From: an uncultured Clostridia bacterium
GTDB lineage: Bacteria; Bacillota; Clostridia; TANB77; CAG-508
DNA: 44,034 nt
Direction: 5' to 3'
Assembly: GCA_947626735.1 (NCBI GenBank)
Contig: CANQTK010000008.1
Coordinates: forward strand, 1-44,034
Both the position numbers and the translations under genes were made by a program. The notes under the pieces were generated by a model that worked only from the letters and a program-made list of their open reading frames with translations, had not been told where the DNA came from and did no database searches. Each line of letters begins with the position of its first letter. Within the stretch, counting starts at the first letter, position 1. This document shows positions 27,477-35,678 of this stretch, piece after piece.

Positions 27477-27551
27477 AGAAATTCTAAATAAATTTTATGG
27501 AAAGAGTTCATTTTTAATGGAAGGGTGCCATAAAATTTATCTAGAATTTCT
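27477..27551. repeat. Long inverted repeat between the rluA-type gene and secG
   Basis: Arms 27477-27500 and 27528-27551 match at 23 of 24 positions (AGAAATTCTAAATAAATTTT against its complement), around a 27-base loop. Pairing continues imperfectly outward to about 27465 and 27564. It lies in the roughly 300-base space between divergent genes. Function unknown; MITE-like or a regulatory fold. Confidence 0.8.
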
Positions 27552-27636
27552 GCGATAAATAGCTTGAACGAGCATTTTTGAAAATTGATTATATTTTGTC
27601 TTTTTGTATTATATAATAGAAAATTTAAAAAAGCAA

Positions 27637-27665
27637 TTGCATTTTTTTTAGATATATGTTACAAT
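27637..27665 (+). promoter_or_regulatory. Promoter upstream of secG
   Basis: TTGCAT (27637-27642), 17 bases, TACAAT (27660-27665). Confidence 0.65.
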
Positions 27666-27712
27666 AAGCAATGTTAAGAAAAAAGTTAAGAAAAAGAGGA
27701 GAAAGTGAAAAA

Positions 27713-27961
27713 ATGGAAATTGTAAAATACATAGTATTAGGAATATATTTAATTATTTGCGTAGCTTTAATTATCGTTGCTACCATTCAAACCAAAGATA
27801 GTCAAGGAGCATCAGGAACCATTACAGGTTCTTCTACCAATAACTTTTATGAAAAAAATAAAGGAAGAACCAAGGAAGGAAAAATGAAAAGATTTACTAT
27901 TTTACTTGGTATTCTATTTGTAGTATTTGCTATTCTACTTGGAATTTTGTATGTAATTTAA
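27713..27961 (+). CDS. secG: Preprotein translocase subunit SecG
   Basis: 82 residues with two membrane helices (about 4-23 and 61-80) and the linking loop with Gly/Ser-rich GASGTITGSSTNNFYEKNKG, as in SecG. It assists the SecYE channel. The ATG at 27713 is chosen because AGAGGAG precedes it; an in-frame ATG at 27671 adds only a basic stretch. The secG-rnr order is conserved in Firmicutes. Confidence 0.9.
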   Translation: MEIVKYIVLGIYLIICVALIIVATIQTKDSQGASGTITGSSTNNFYEKNKGRTKEGKMKRFTILLGILFVVFAILLGILYVI

Positions 27962-27980
27962 TTTTTTTGAAAAAATAAGG

Positions 27981-28006
27981 TGTAGTAGAGAAATACTACA
28001 TCTTTT
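27981..28006 (+). terminator. Hairpin in the secG-rnr gap, possible attenuator
   Basis: TGTAGTA pairs with TACTACA, loop GAGAAA, then TCTTTTATTTT. It sits just before the rnr ribosome site and could reduce read-through into rnr. Confidence 0.6.
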
Positions 28007-28023
28007 ATTTTAGGAGAAAATTT

Positions 28024-30270
28024 ATGGAAGAAAAAGAACAATTGATTTTAAATTTTATGAAAGAAGATATGTATGTGCCAATGAAAGCAAAAGAATTGGC
28101 ACTTATGCTTAGTGTGCCTAAAACAGAGTATGCTACTTTTGTAGAAGTATTAAATCATTTAGAACAAGAATATAAAATTCAAAAAAATAGAAAGTCAAAA
28201 TATTCCTTAGTAGAAGAAGGAAAGTACTTATCTGGCGTATTTCGTGCCAATGAAAAAGGCTTTGGATTTGTAAAAGTAGAAGGTAAGGAAGAAGAAATTT
28301 ATATTGCCAAAAATAATACGAAAGGTGCTTTAAATGGAGATAAAGTCTTATTAGAAATGATTCAAAATTCCAAAGAAAATACTCAAGAAGGACATGAAGA
28401 AGGAAAAATTATTAAAATCATTTCTCATGATAAAAATTGTTTAGTAGGAACTTTTACAAAACAGCAAAATTATGGTTTTGTTGTGCCAGATGATAGAAAG
28501 TTTGGAACGGATATTTATATTTCGAAAAAGAATATGTTAAAAGCAAAAAATAATACAAAAGTAGTGGTGCAAATTACGAAATATCCTGAAAAAGGAAAGA
28601 AGGCAGAAGGAAAAATTATTGAAGTTCTAGGAAATGTAAATGAGGCAGGAGTGGATATGCTTAGCCTTATTAAAGAATACAATCTTCCTTATGAATTTCC
28701 TAAAAAAGTGATGAAAGAAGCACAAAGCATAAAAGAAGAGATAGCCAAAAAAGATATTCCAAACAGGTTAGATTTAAGAGAAGAAGAAATTTTCACGATT
28801 GATGGAGAAGATGCTAAAGACTTAGATGATGCCGTTCAAGTGAAAAAATTACAAAATGGAAATTATTTGCTTGGTGTTCACATTGCAGATGTTAGTTACT
28901 ATGTCAAAGAAGATAGTGCTTTAGACAAAGAGGCTTTAGTTCGTGGTACTAGCATTTATATGTTAGATAGGGTAATTCCTATGCTTCCAAAGGAACTTTC
29001 CAACGGCATTTGTAGTTTAAATGAAGGAAAAGATAGATTCTGTCTATCTGTCATCATGGAAATTAACAATCAAGGAGAAGTGGTATCTTCTGACGTGCAA
29101 AAAAGCGTTATTAAAGTAACTAGAAGAATGAATTATTCTGATGTTGCTATTTTATTAAAATATGCAAAGAAAGAAAAACAAGAAGAAGCAGAAATAAAAG
29201 ATGCGAAAAAGGCGAAAGAAAGAATTAAAACCTTAGAAAAAGAATTAGAAGTAGTTAAGAAATATAAACCATTTATTAAGCATTTTCAAAGAATGGAAGA
29301 ATTAGCCCATATTTTGAAAAATAGAAGGGAAAAACAAGGTAGTTTAAATTTGGATTTGCCAGAAACGAAAATTGTATTAGATGAAAATGGTTTTGCTATT
29401 GATGTTAAAAAATATGAAATTACTTTTGCAAATGAAATTATTGAGCAATTTATGCTAACGGCAAATGAAACGATTGCAGAACGTTTTTATTGGATAGAAG
29501 CACCTTTTATTTACCGTGTGCATGAGATGCCAGACCAAGAAAAAATTGATGAATTAAATAAATTTTTATTTAATCTTGGCTATAAAATCAAAGCAAATAA
29601 AGATAATATTCACCCTAAAGCCTTTGCAGAGGTGTTAGATGCTATTGTAGGAAAACCAGAGGAAAGAGTTGTTTCTACTTTACTGTTAAGAACACTAAAA
29701 GTAGCAAGATATGAAAGCCAAAATAAAGGACATTTTGGAATTGCAAGTAATTACTATTGTCATTTTACTTCTCCAATTCGAAGGTATCCAGATTTATTTA
29801 TTCATAGAATGATTTCCTATTATCTAACACAAAATTATGATGTAGCAGAAGATTGGAAAGAAGAATATAGAGCAAAAGCAACAAGCTTTGCAGAGCAATC
29901 TTCAGAAAGAGAAAAAATTGCTCAAAAAGTAGAACGAGATAGCGTGGATATTAAGAAAGCAGAATATATGCAAGATAAAATTGGAAAAGAGTATGAAGGA
30001 ATTATTTCTTCGGTTACTTCTTTTGGTATGTTTGTAGAGTTAGAAAATACAGTAGAGGGCTTAATTCGCTTTGAAGATTTAGGAGATGACTACTTTATTT
30101 ATGATGAAAATAAAAAGACTTTATTAGGTGAAAGAACCAAGAAACAGTATCAAATTGGAGATAAAGTAAAAATTAGAGTAAAAAATGCCAATAAAGCATT
30201 AAGACAGGTAGATTTTGCATTAGTAGAAGAAAAATATGGTAAAGTGCTTGAAAAACAAGAGAATATATGA
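28024..30270 (+). CDS. rnr: Ribonuclease R
   Basis: 748 residues. N-terminal winged helix (1-65), cold-shock-like OB folds (about 65-215, GVFRANEKGFGFV and GTFTKQQNYGFV), RNB catalytic domain with TIDGEDAKDLDDAVQV (the Asp cluster near 255-270) and GVHIADVSYYV, and a C-terminal S1 domain (about 655-740, YEGIISSVTSFGMFVELENTVEG). It is a 3'-5' exoribonuclease that degrades structured RNA. In many Firmicutes smpB follows; here the next gene is an unrelated membrane protein. Confidence 0.96.
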   Translation: MEEKEQLILNFMKEDMYVPMKAKELALMLSVPKTEYATFVEVLNHLEQEYKIQKNRKSKYSLVEEGKYLSGVFRANEKGFGFVKVEGKEEEIYIAKNNTKGALNGDKVLLEMIQNSKENTQEGHEEGKIIKIISHDKNCLVGTFTKQQNYGFVVPDDRKFGTDIYISKKNMLKAKNNTKVVVQITKYPEKGKKAEGKIIEVLGNVNEAGVDMLSLIKEYNLPYEFPKKVMKEAQSIKEEIAKKDIPNRLDLREEEIFTIDGEDAKDLDDAVQVKKLQNGNYLLGVHIADVSYYVKEDSALDKEALVRGTSIYMLDRVIPMLPKELSNGICSLNEGKDRFCLSVIMEINNQGEVVSSDVQKSVIKVTRRMNYSDVAILLKYAKKEKQEEAEIKDAKKAKERIKTLEKELEVVKKYKPFIKHFQRMEELAHILKNRREKQGSLNLDLPETKIVLDENGFAIDVKKYEITFANEIIEQFMLTANETIAERFYWIEAPFIYRVHEMPDQEKIDELNKFLFNLGYKIKANKDNIHPKAFAEVLDAIVGKPEERVVSTLLLRTLKVARYESQNKGHFGIASNYYCHFTSPIRRYPDLFIHRMISYYLTQNYDVAEDWKEEYRAKATSFAEQSSEREKIAQKVERDSVDIKKAEYMQDKIGKEYEGIISSVTSFGMFVELENTVEGLIRFEDLGDDYFIYDENKKTLLGERTKKQYQIGDKVKIRVKNANKALRQVDFALVEEKYGKVLEKQENI

Positions 30271-30381
30271 TAAAATAACATAAAATTTGCATAACTCCTA
30301 TTTTCCACTTTAAAAAGGAAACTTACGAAAGTAAGAAATGCAAGATGAAACTAAAAAATAATTTTTGTAGGAGGAAAAAAT

Positions 30382-31035
30382 ATGAATAAGGAAAACAAAC
30401 GGAAAGTAAGAAAAGGTAATACAACTACCATTAAGCAGCTAAGAAAAAGAGAAGAAGTAATTAATAACATAACAAAAAATATTGCTTTATTAGTAAGATG
30501 TGCAGCAGTAGTTACGATTGTAGTAGTAGCAATAACAATTGATGTACATCCATTAGGTGGTGTGATTTGTTTAAGTATAATACTTGTACTAATTATATTA
30601 GTTAGTATTATATCACTAATAGCAAGTACAAAACAAAGAGAACTCAAACTTGCTGAAATCAAGAAAAGGGCAGAAGAAGGTAGTTTGTTAAAATATCCAG
30701 TTTTTTATAAGGAAAATACGGTTGCTAAAGTAATAGAACATGATATAGAAAACATTGTTTTTCAAAACGTTGAAAATGGTGCTATTACATTTGATATTCA
30801 CTTTAAAACAAAGTTTCAAACAGCAACTGTGCAAATTCCTATTCAAGAAATAATTTTAGATCATCTAGATGAAGAAATGGCAAATGGTATCTTAAAAGAT
30901 ACTATCACCAACATAACAATTGATACTACAGAAGAAGGAAAAACACAAGTAACATTACTTGGAAAAGATTTTTATGTAGAAGAAACAGATGTAACAGATG
31001 ATGACTTAATTGAAATGTTTGGAAAGGAAATGTAA
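30382..31035 (+). CDS. Hypothetical membrane protein
   Basis: 217 residues. Basic N-terminus (1-30), two closely spaced membrane helices (about 34-52 and 58-82), then a soluble region of about 130 residues with alternating strands and an acidic end (ETDVTDDDLIEMFG). No family recognised. Codon 7 is CGG, one of three plain sense CGG codons seen in the window. The ribosome site is AGGAGG. It sits where smpB is often found, but bears no resemblance to SmpB. Confidence 0.75.
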   Translation: MNKENKRKVRKGNTTTIKQLRKREEVINNITKNIALLVRCAAVVTIVVVAITIDVHPLGGVICLSIILVLIILVSIISLIASTKQRELKLAEIKKRAEEGSLLKYPVFYKENTVAKVIEHDIENIVFQNVENGAITFDIHFKTKFQTATVQIPIQEIILDHLDEEMANGILKDTITNITIDTTEEGKTQVTLLGKDFYVEETDVTDDDLIEMFGKEM

Positions 31036-31053
31036 AAAAATAAAACCTTATGC

Positions 31054-31086
31054 AAAACCTACTTGAAATTCAAGTAGGTTTTGTTA
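31054..31086 (+). terminator. Intrinsic terminator
   Basis: AAAACCTACTTGA pairs with TCAAGTAGGTTTT with a three-base loop; T-rich tail. Confidence 0.85.
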
Positions 31087-31096
31087 TACTCTAGGA

Positions 31097-31186
31097 AAGT
31101 CATCGTCGAAGACGATAGACTTGACGTAGAGGAGAATTATGCGGAGCTTAGATTTTCTAAGCTATTTATAGCATAGAAAATCTTAG
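31097..31186 (+). other. Structured intergenic region of unknown function
   Basis: Hairpin 1 (31097-31122): AAGTCATCGTC and GACGATAGACTT with one bulge. Then AGCTTAGATTTTCTAAGCT (31145-31163), which can fold alone into a six-base-pair stem or pair with AGCATAGAAAATCTTAG (31170-31186) at 15 of 17 positions. The two folds exclude each other, as in RNA switches. It lies about 85 bases upstream of the promoter of the ABC operon. I do not recognise a known riboswitch. Confidence 0.5.
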
Positions 31187-31270
31187 TTCGTTTTGTTGTG
31201 CGTTAATTTAATAGAAAACATAAATTTATATTTAACTCTATAAAAATATAAAAATAAAAACATAAATTAT

Positions 31271-31298
31271 TTGCTTTTTTGTAACCTTATGATAAAAT
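31271..31298 (+). promoter_or_regulatory. Promoter of the ABC-2 exporter operon
   Basis: TTGCTT (31271-31276), 16 bases, TAAAAT (31293-31298) with extended TGA. Confidence 0.6.
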
Positions 31299-31330
31299 AA
31301 GAAAAAAAAGAAAAGGAAGATTTAGAAAAA

Positions 31331-32332
31331 ATGGCAATCATCGAAGTAAAAAATTTAGTAAAAACTTATAAAATTAGTGAAAAACAAAATGGAATGCTCG
31401 GATATATCAAGCATTTATTCCATCCAAAATACAGAGAACAAACAGCAGTAAATAATGTAAGTTTTAATATTGAAGAAGGAGAATTAGTAGGCTACATTGG
31501 AGAAAATGGAGCAGGAAAATCAACTACTATAAAAATGCTAACAGGACTTTTAACTCCTACTTCTGGAAGTGTTATAGTAAACGGACTTGTACCAAATGAA
31601 AAAAGAATTCAAAATAACAAGCAAATTGGTGCTGTATTTGGCCAAAAAACGCAATTATGGTGGGATTTACCAGTTATTGAATCCTTTCGTTTAATCAAGA
31701 AAATGTATGAAATTCCAGAGGGAGAATATCGAAAAAATTTAAAAAAATTTACCGAAATTTTGCAGTTAGAAGAATTATTAGATAAACAAGTAAAAAATTT
31801 AAGTTTAGGGCAAAAAATGAGATGTGAAATTGCTGCTACCTTCTTACATAATCCTAAAATTGTATATTTGGACGAGCCAACCATTGGCTTAGATATTTTA
31901 GTAAAAGATAATATTCGCAAATTTATTAAAGATATTAATAAAGAAAAGAAAACGACCGTTATTCTTACTACCCATGATTTAAAAGATATTGAAGAAGTTT
32001 GCGATAGAATTATTTTAATAGATAAAGGTAGCATTATTTATGACGGCGAAAAAGAAAAATTTAAAGACATCTATGGAAATAAAATTATTGCAGAATTTGT
32101 AGTAAAAAATAAAACAAAAAGTGTTACCTTAGAAACACAGGAAGAAGACTTTGAAGTAATAGAAGAAACAGAAAATAGTTTAAAAATTCGCTTTAACCAC
32201 GACAAATTAACCGTTATTAATATTGTAGATAGTATATCAAAATATTGTGAAATTTTAGATATGCATGTGCAAGAACAAGGATTAGAAGAAATATTAAAAG
32301 AAATTTATAGAGGAGAAATCATTCGTGATTAG
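31331..32332 (+). CDS. ABC-2 exporter ATPase subunit
   Basis: 333 residues. Walker A GENGAGKST near residue 58, Q-loop in FGQKTQLWWDLP near 103, signature LSLGQKMRCE near 157, Walker B VYLDEPTIGLD near 178 and H-loop in TTHDLKDIEE. The FGQKTQLWWDLP sequence is typical of ATPases that pair with ABC-2-type DUF990 permeases. It energises export through the four permeases encoded next. The stop overlaps the start of the first permease by eight bases. Confidence 0.93.
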   Translation: MAIIEVKNLVKTYKISEKQNGMLGYIKHLFHPKYREQTAVNNVSFNIEEGELVGYIGENGAGKSTTIKMLTGLLTPTSGSVIVNGLVPNEKRIQNNKQIGAVFGQKTQLWWDLPVIESFRLIKKMYEIPEGEYRKNLKKFTEILQLEELLDKQVKNLSLGQKMRCEIAATFLHNPKIVYLDEPTIGLDILVKDNIRKFIKDINKEKKTTVILTTHDLKDIEEVCDRIILIDKGSIIYDGEKEKFKDIYGNKIIAEFVVKNKTKSVTLETQEEDFEVIEETENSLKIRFNHDKLTVINIVDSISKYCEILDMHVQEQGLEEILKEIYRGEIIRD

Positions 32333-33116
32333 GAAAATAATAGCGATTGCAAAACAAGATGCAAGAGAAGGCTTATATTATCGATTTGACTTATTGCTAT
32401 ACATTTGTAATTTTATGATACAAATTGCAGTGTATGTGTTTATTTGGCTTGCTATTTATAATCAAGGAAACCAAATTTTAGGCATGAGTTTTGAGCAAGT
32501 TACTACATATTATATTTTAGTAGTATCTTTAGATCCTATTATTGGTTGGGGAATTAACGAAATATTAGGAGAAGCTATTAGAGATGGACAAGTTTTACGA
32601 GAGTTATTACATCCAATTTCTTTCTTTTCCTACTACTTTGGTATTCGTATAGGAGAATTAGTAGAGGCTGGTATTGTAGGAATTATTACATTCTTACTAT
32701 GTGCTATCTTATTTGGAATTGTACTACCACAAAGTCTATTTCATTTTTGTGCTTTTCTTGTAGTTATTGTATTATCTATTATCGTGATATATTTTTTTGA
32801 AATGATATTAAGTATGAGTGCCTTTTATACAAATTCGGTTTGGGGAATTGAAATATTGAAAAGAGCGATTATTAGCATTTTTTCTGGTATGATAGCACCA
32901 CTTACTTTATTTCCAGAGTGGGTGCAAAAAATAGCAAACTTCTTACCATTTCAGGAATGTATTTACACACCAATTAACATTTATTTTGGAGAATTAAGTA
33001 ACATAGAAATATTACAAACAATTATAAAACAAGGAATATGGATTACTGTTTTATACTTACTTGCAAAATTCATATTCCATAAAGCAATTAAAAATATAAC
33101 AATCAATGGAGGATAA
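32325..33116 (+). CDS. ABC-2 permease (DUF990 family), type A, copy 1
   Basis: 263 residues, six hydrophobic segments. The C-terminal half has SIFSGMIAPLTLFPEW and NFLPFQECIYTPINIYFGE, the conserved end of this permease type. Together with the type B partner it should form the membrane channel of the exporter. Closely related to the gene at 33934, so the A-B pair was duplicated. Starts with ATG inside the end of the ATPase gene; its own stop overlaps the ribosome site of the next gene. Confidence 0.88.
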   Translation: MIRKIIAIAKQDAREGLYYRFDLLLYICNFMIQIAVYVFIWLAIYNQGNQILGMSFEQVTTYYILVVSLDPIIGWGINEILGEAIRDGQVLRELLHPISFFSYYFGIRIGELVEAGIVGIITFLLCAILFGIVLPQSLFHFCAFLVVIVLSIIVIYFFEMILSMSAFYTNSVWGIEILKRAIISIFSGMIAPLTLFPEWVQKIANFLPFQECIYTPINIYFGELSNIEILQTIIKQGIWITVLYLLAKFIFHKAIKNITINGG

Positions 33117-33117
33117 A

Positions 33118-33906
33118 GTGATAAGGAATATTCGTATCTATTTTTCATTTTTAGGAGCATCTTTAAAAAAGATGTTAGAATACAGAGTAGATTGTCTTGT
33201 TGGAATGGTATCACAAATTGCCTTCCAACTAATTGAACTAATTTTTATATGGATTATATTTCAAAATACAGATAATATTGGTGGATGGAATTTTACACAG
33301 TTACTTTTATTGTATGGAGTTATGATGCTTTCTGTAGCTGTAACCGATTTACTATTTGATGCAACATATGATATAGGGAATAGGTTTATTCGTAAAGGAA
33401 AATTTGATACTATTTTATTAAGACCAGTGAATCCTTTAATTTCTGTTTTAGGGGAATCTCAAACATCAACAGCATTAGGCTATATTATTCTTTCTTTTAT
33501 TTTAATTGTTTTTACTTTAATGAAATTAAATATAACAATTACTCTATTTTTAATCATAAAAATATTATATTTTGGCATTTTGGGTGGTATCATAATAGGA
33601 GGGTTTCAAACAATATTTAGCATATCAGGTTTTTGGACTTATAAATCGAATGAAGTCGTATGGTCTGTTTTTCAGTTGCATAAATTAGCAGAATATCCAA
33701 TCGAAATCTATAACAAATTTATTCGTGTGCTTATTACAATGATATTGCCTTTTGCGTGTGTTAGTTATTTTCCAACGTTAAACTATTTAGGAAGTAGTAA
33801 AGGAAAAATTGCGTATATAGCACCAGTTGTAGCAATTATTGTATGGTTTATTGCCATAAAAGTATGGAATTTCGCCTTAAATAAATATAGAAGTACAGGA
33901 AACTAG
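33118..33906 (+). CDS. ABC-2 permease (DUF990 family), type B, copy 1
   Basis: About 262 residues, six hydrophobic segments. GTG at 33118 is preferred because GGAGG lies five bases upstream and the protein (VIRNIRIYFSFLG) then aligns with copy 2 (VIKNISLYLSFVK); an ATG at 33106 overlaps the previous gene and lacks a ribosome site. LLRPVNPLISVLGESQ and FWTYKSNEVVW mark the family. The last roughly 60 bases are nearly identical to the end of copy 2 at 34765. Confidence 0.86.
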   Translation: MIRNIRIYFSFLGASLKKMLEYRVDCLVGMVSQIAFQLIELIFIWIIFQNTDNIGGWNFTQLLLLYGVMMLSVAVTDLLFDATYDIGNRFIRKGKFDTILLRPVNPLISVLGESQTSTALGYIILSFILIVFTLMKLNITITLFLIIKILYFGILGGIIIGGFQTIFSISGFWTYKSNEVVWSVFQLHKLAEYPIEIYNKFIRVLITMILPFACVSYFPTLNYLGSSKGKIAYIAPVVAIIVWFIAIKVWNFALNKYRSTGN

Positions 33907-33933
33907 AAAAGAAAACACAAAAAGGAGCAAAAT

Positions 33934-34725
33934 ATGTTAAAAAGTATGTTAAAGATTGGTAAAATGAGATGGCAAGAATATAACATTTATCCATCCAATT
34001 TTTATCTTTTTACCTTAAATCGAATTGTAGAAGTCGTAGTATACATCTTTGTTTGGCAAGCAATTTATAATCAAACAGGAAATGCCGGTGGACTTAGTAT
34101 AGAACAAATGGTAACCTATTATATTTTAGTTACTGCTTTAAGACCAATTATTTTATGGGGCTGTAACGAAGAAATGGCACATTCTATTCGCAATGGACAA
34201 ATTCATAAAGAATTATTAAATCCTATTTCTTATTTCCAATACTACTTTGGAATGGAAATAGGAGAATTTGCTTTTGCCACTGTAGTAGGTTTAGCTACTT
34301 TTGTTTGTTGTGCCATATTTTGGAAAGTGATGATACCAGCTAGCATAGTACATTTTTTACTATTTATTTTTATTATTTTATTGAGTGTACCAATTACTTT
34401 TTCTTTACAAATGATAGTAGGAACAGTAGGGTTTTATAGTAATTCTATATGGGGAATGCAAATTTTAAGAAAAGCCATTATTTCTATTTTTTCAGGAATT
34501 ATTGCACCAATTACTTTATTTCCTCAGTGGTTCCAAACGCTTAGCAATTTTTTGCCGTTTAAAGAACTAATTTATACACCAATCAACATTTACTTAGGAC
34601 AAATTAGTTTAAATGAAATTGGAATTATCATTATAAAACAAATGATTTGGGGCATCCTTTTATATATGTTAGCAAAATTATTTTTCAATCATGCAGTTAA
34701 AAAAGTAACCATTAACGGAGGATAG
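33934..34725 (+). CDS. ABC-2 permease (DUF990 family), type A, copy 2
   Basis: 263 residues, the same length as the gene at 32325 and strongly similar along its whole length, for example SIFSGIIAPITLFPQW and NFLPFKELIYTPINIYLGQ. AAAAAGGAG precedes the ATG. It is a paralogue from tandem duplication of the A-B pair; the two pairs may build two channels with different substrates or one heteromeric channel. Confidence 0.88.
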   Translation: MLKSMLKIGKMRWQEYNIYPSNFYLFTLNRIVEVVVYIFVWQAIYNQTGNAGGLSIEQMVTYYILVTALRPIILWGCNEEMAHSIRNGQIHKELLNPISYFQYYFGMEIGEFAFATVVGLATFVCCAIFWKVMIPASIVHFLLFIFIILLSVPITFSLQMIVGTVGFYSNSIWGMQILRKAIISIFSGIIAPITLFPQWFQTLSNFLPFKELIYTPINIYLGQISLNEIGIIIIKQMIWGILLYMLAKLFFNHAVKKVTINGG

Positions 34726-34732
34726 TTGTAAA

Positions 34733-34768
34733 ATGAAACAAAACCAGAAAGGAATATCTTTAGTATGA
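34733..34768 (+). CDS. Possible 11-residue leader ORF coupled to the next permease
   Basis: MKQNQKGISLV, with a GGAGG upstream. Its TGA overlaps the ATG of the 34765 permease (ATGA), which itself has only a distant ribosome site. Translation of the mini-ORF could therefore feed the permease by stop-start coupling. Too short to judge by composition. Confidence 0.45.
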   Translation: MKQNQKGISLV

Positions 34769-35559
34769 CGAATGTAATTAAAAATATCAGTTTATATTTA
34801 TCATTTGTAAAAACATCTATGAAAGAAATGTTAATTTATCGTTTGGATTGTATCGTAGGAATGCTATCTCAAATATTTACAGAACTTGTAGAAATTCTGT
34901 TTATTTGGATTGTATTTCAAAACACAGAAACATTAGTAGGTTGGACATTTGAACATATTTTATTATTATATGGAATTACATTATTATCTGTAGGAATTTC
35001 TGACTTCTGCTTTGATGCTTTATATGATATAGGTCCTAAATATATAAAAAGAGGAGACTTTGACAAAATTTTGTTAAGACCGATTCACCCACTTATTTCG
35101 ATTATAGGAGATTCTAAAGAATTTACTGCTTTAGGATATTTTGGACTAGGGTTATTTTTAGTGATAACAATGTTCATTAAATTAGCAATACCTGTTACTT
35201 TTGGACTATTATTACAAATTGTCTTTTTTAGTATTATTGGTGCAAGCATTATAGGAGCCATTAACACGATTTTTAGTATTTCTTCTTTTTGGACGTATCG
35301 TTCCAATGAAGTAATATGGTCATTTTATCGTACTTATACTTTTACACAATATCCAATTGATATTTATAATGGATTTATTAAATTGTTAATTACAGTAATA
35401 CTACCATTTGCTTTTGTTGCATATTATCCAACAATGAATTATTTAGGAATGAACTCTTATATGCTTTATTTATCACCAGTAGTTGCTATTGTTTTATGGG
35501 TTATTGCCATAAAAGTATGGAATTTCGCCTTAAATCAATATAGAAGTACAGGAAACTAA
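34765..35559 (+). CDS. ABC-2 permease (DUF990 family), type B, copy 2
   Basis: 264 residues, paralogue of the gene at 33118: LLRPIHPLISIIGDSKEF, FWTYRSNEVIW and the end AIKVWNFALNQYRSTGN match copy 1 closely. The last ~60 bases differ from copy 1 at only a few positions, so recent duplication or gene conversion is likely. Last gene of the exporter operon; metK follows after 119 bases. Confidence 0.88.
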   Translation: MTNVIKNISLYLSFVKTSMKEMLIYRLDCIVGMLSQIFTELVEILFIWIVFQNTETLVGWTFEHILLLYGITLLSVGISDFCFDALYDIGPKYIKRGDFDKILLRPIHPLISIIGDSKEFTALGYFGLGLFLVITMFIKLAIPVTFGLLLQIVFFSIIGASIIGAINTIFSISSFWTYRSNEVIWSFYRTYTFTQYPIDIYNGFIKLLITVILPFAFVAYYPTMNYLGMNSYMLYLSPVVAIVLWVIAIKVWNFALNQYRSTGN

Positions 35560-35565
35560 TCGATA

Positions 35566-35663
35566 TTTCATATTACTATATAAAAAGGAAAGAAAAATTT
35601 TCAAATTACTACATAAAAAGAAAGGTTAATCATTATTTTCAGATTAGTACATATAAAAGAAAG
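35566..35663 (+). repeat. Three imperfect direct repeats in the metK leader
   Basis: Units of about 27 bases begin at 35566, 35599 and 35637, each close to TTTCAAATTACTACATAAAA followed by GAAAG. The last ends near the metK ribosome site. Spacing is 33 and 38 bases. No S-box (SAM riboswitch) features are present here. Confidence 0.55.
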
Positions 35664-35678
35664 AAGGAGAAAATCCAA

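Noticed and set aside
31099-31122. Operator for the ABC exporter
   Set aside because: The palindrome lies about 150 bases upstream of the promoter, too far for a simple repressor site; kept only as part of a structured region.
35566-35663. CRISPR array
   Set aside because: Three degenerate, AT-rich repeats with spacers of only 6-11 bases; repeats differ from each other and contain ribosome-site-like sequence.
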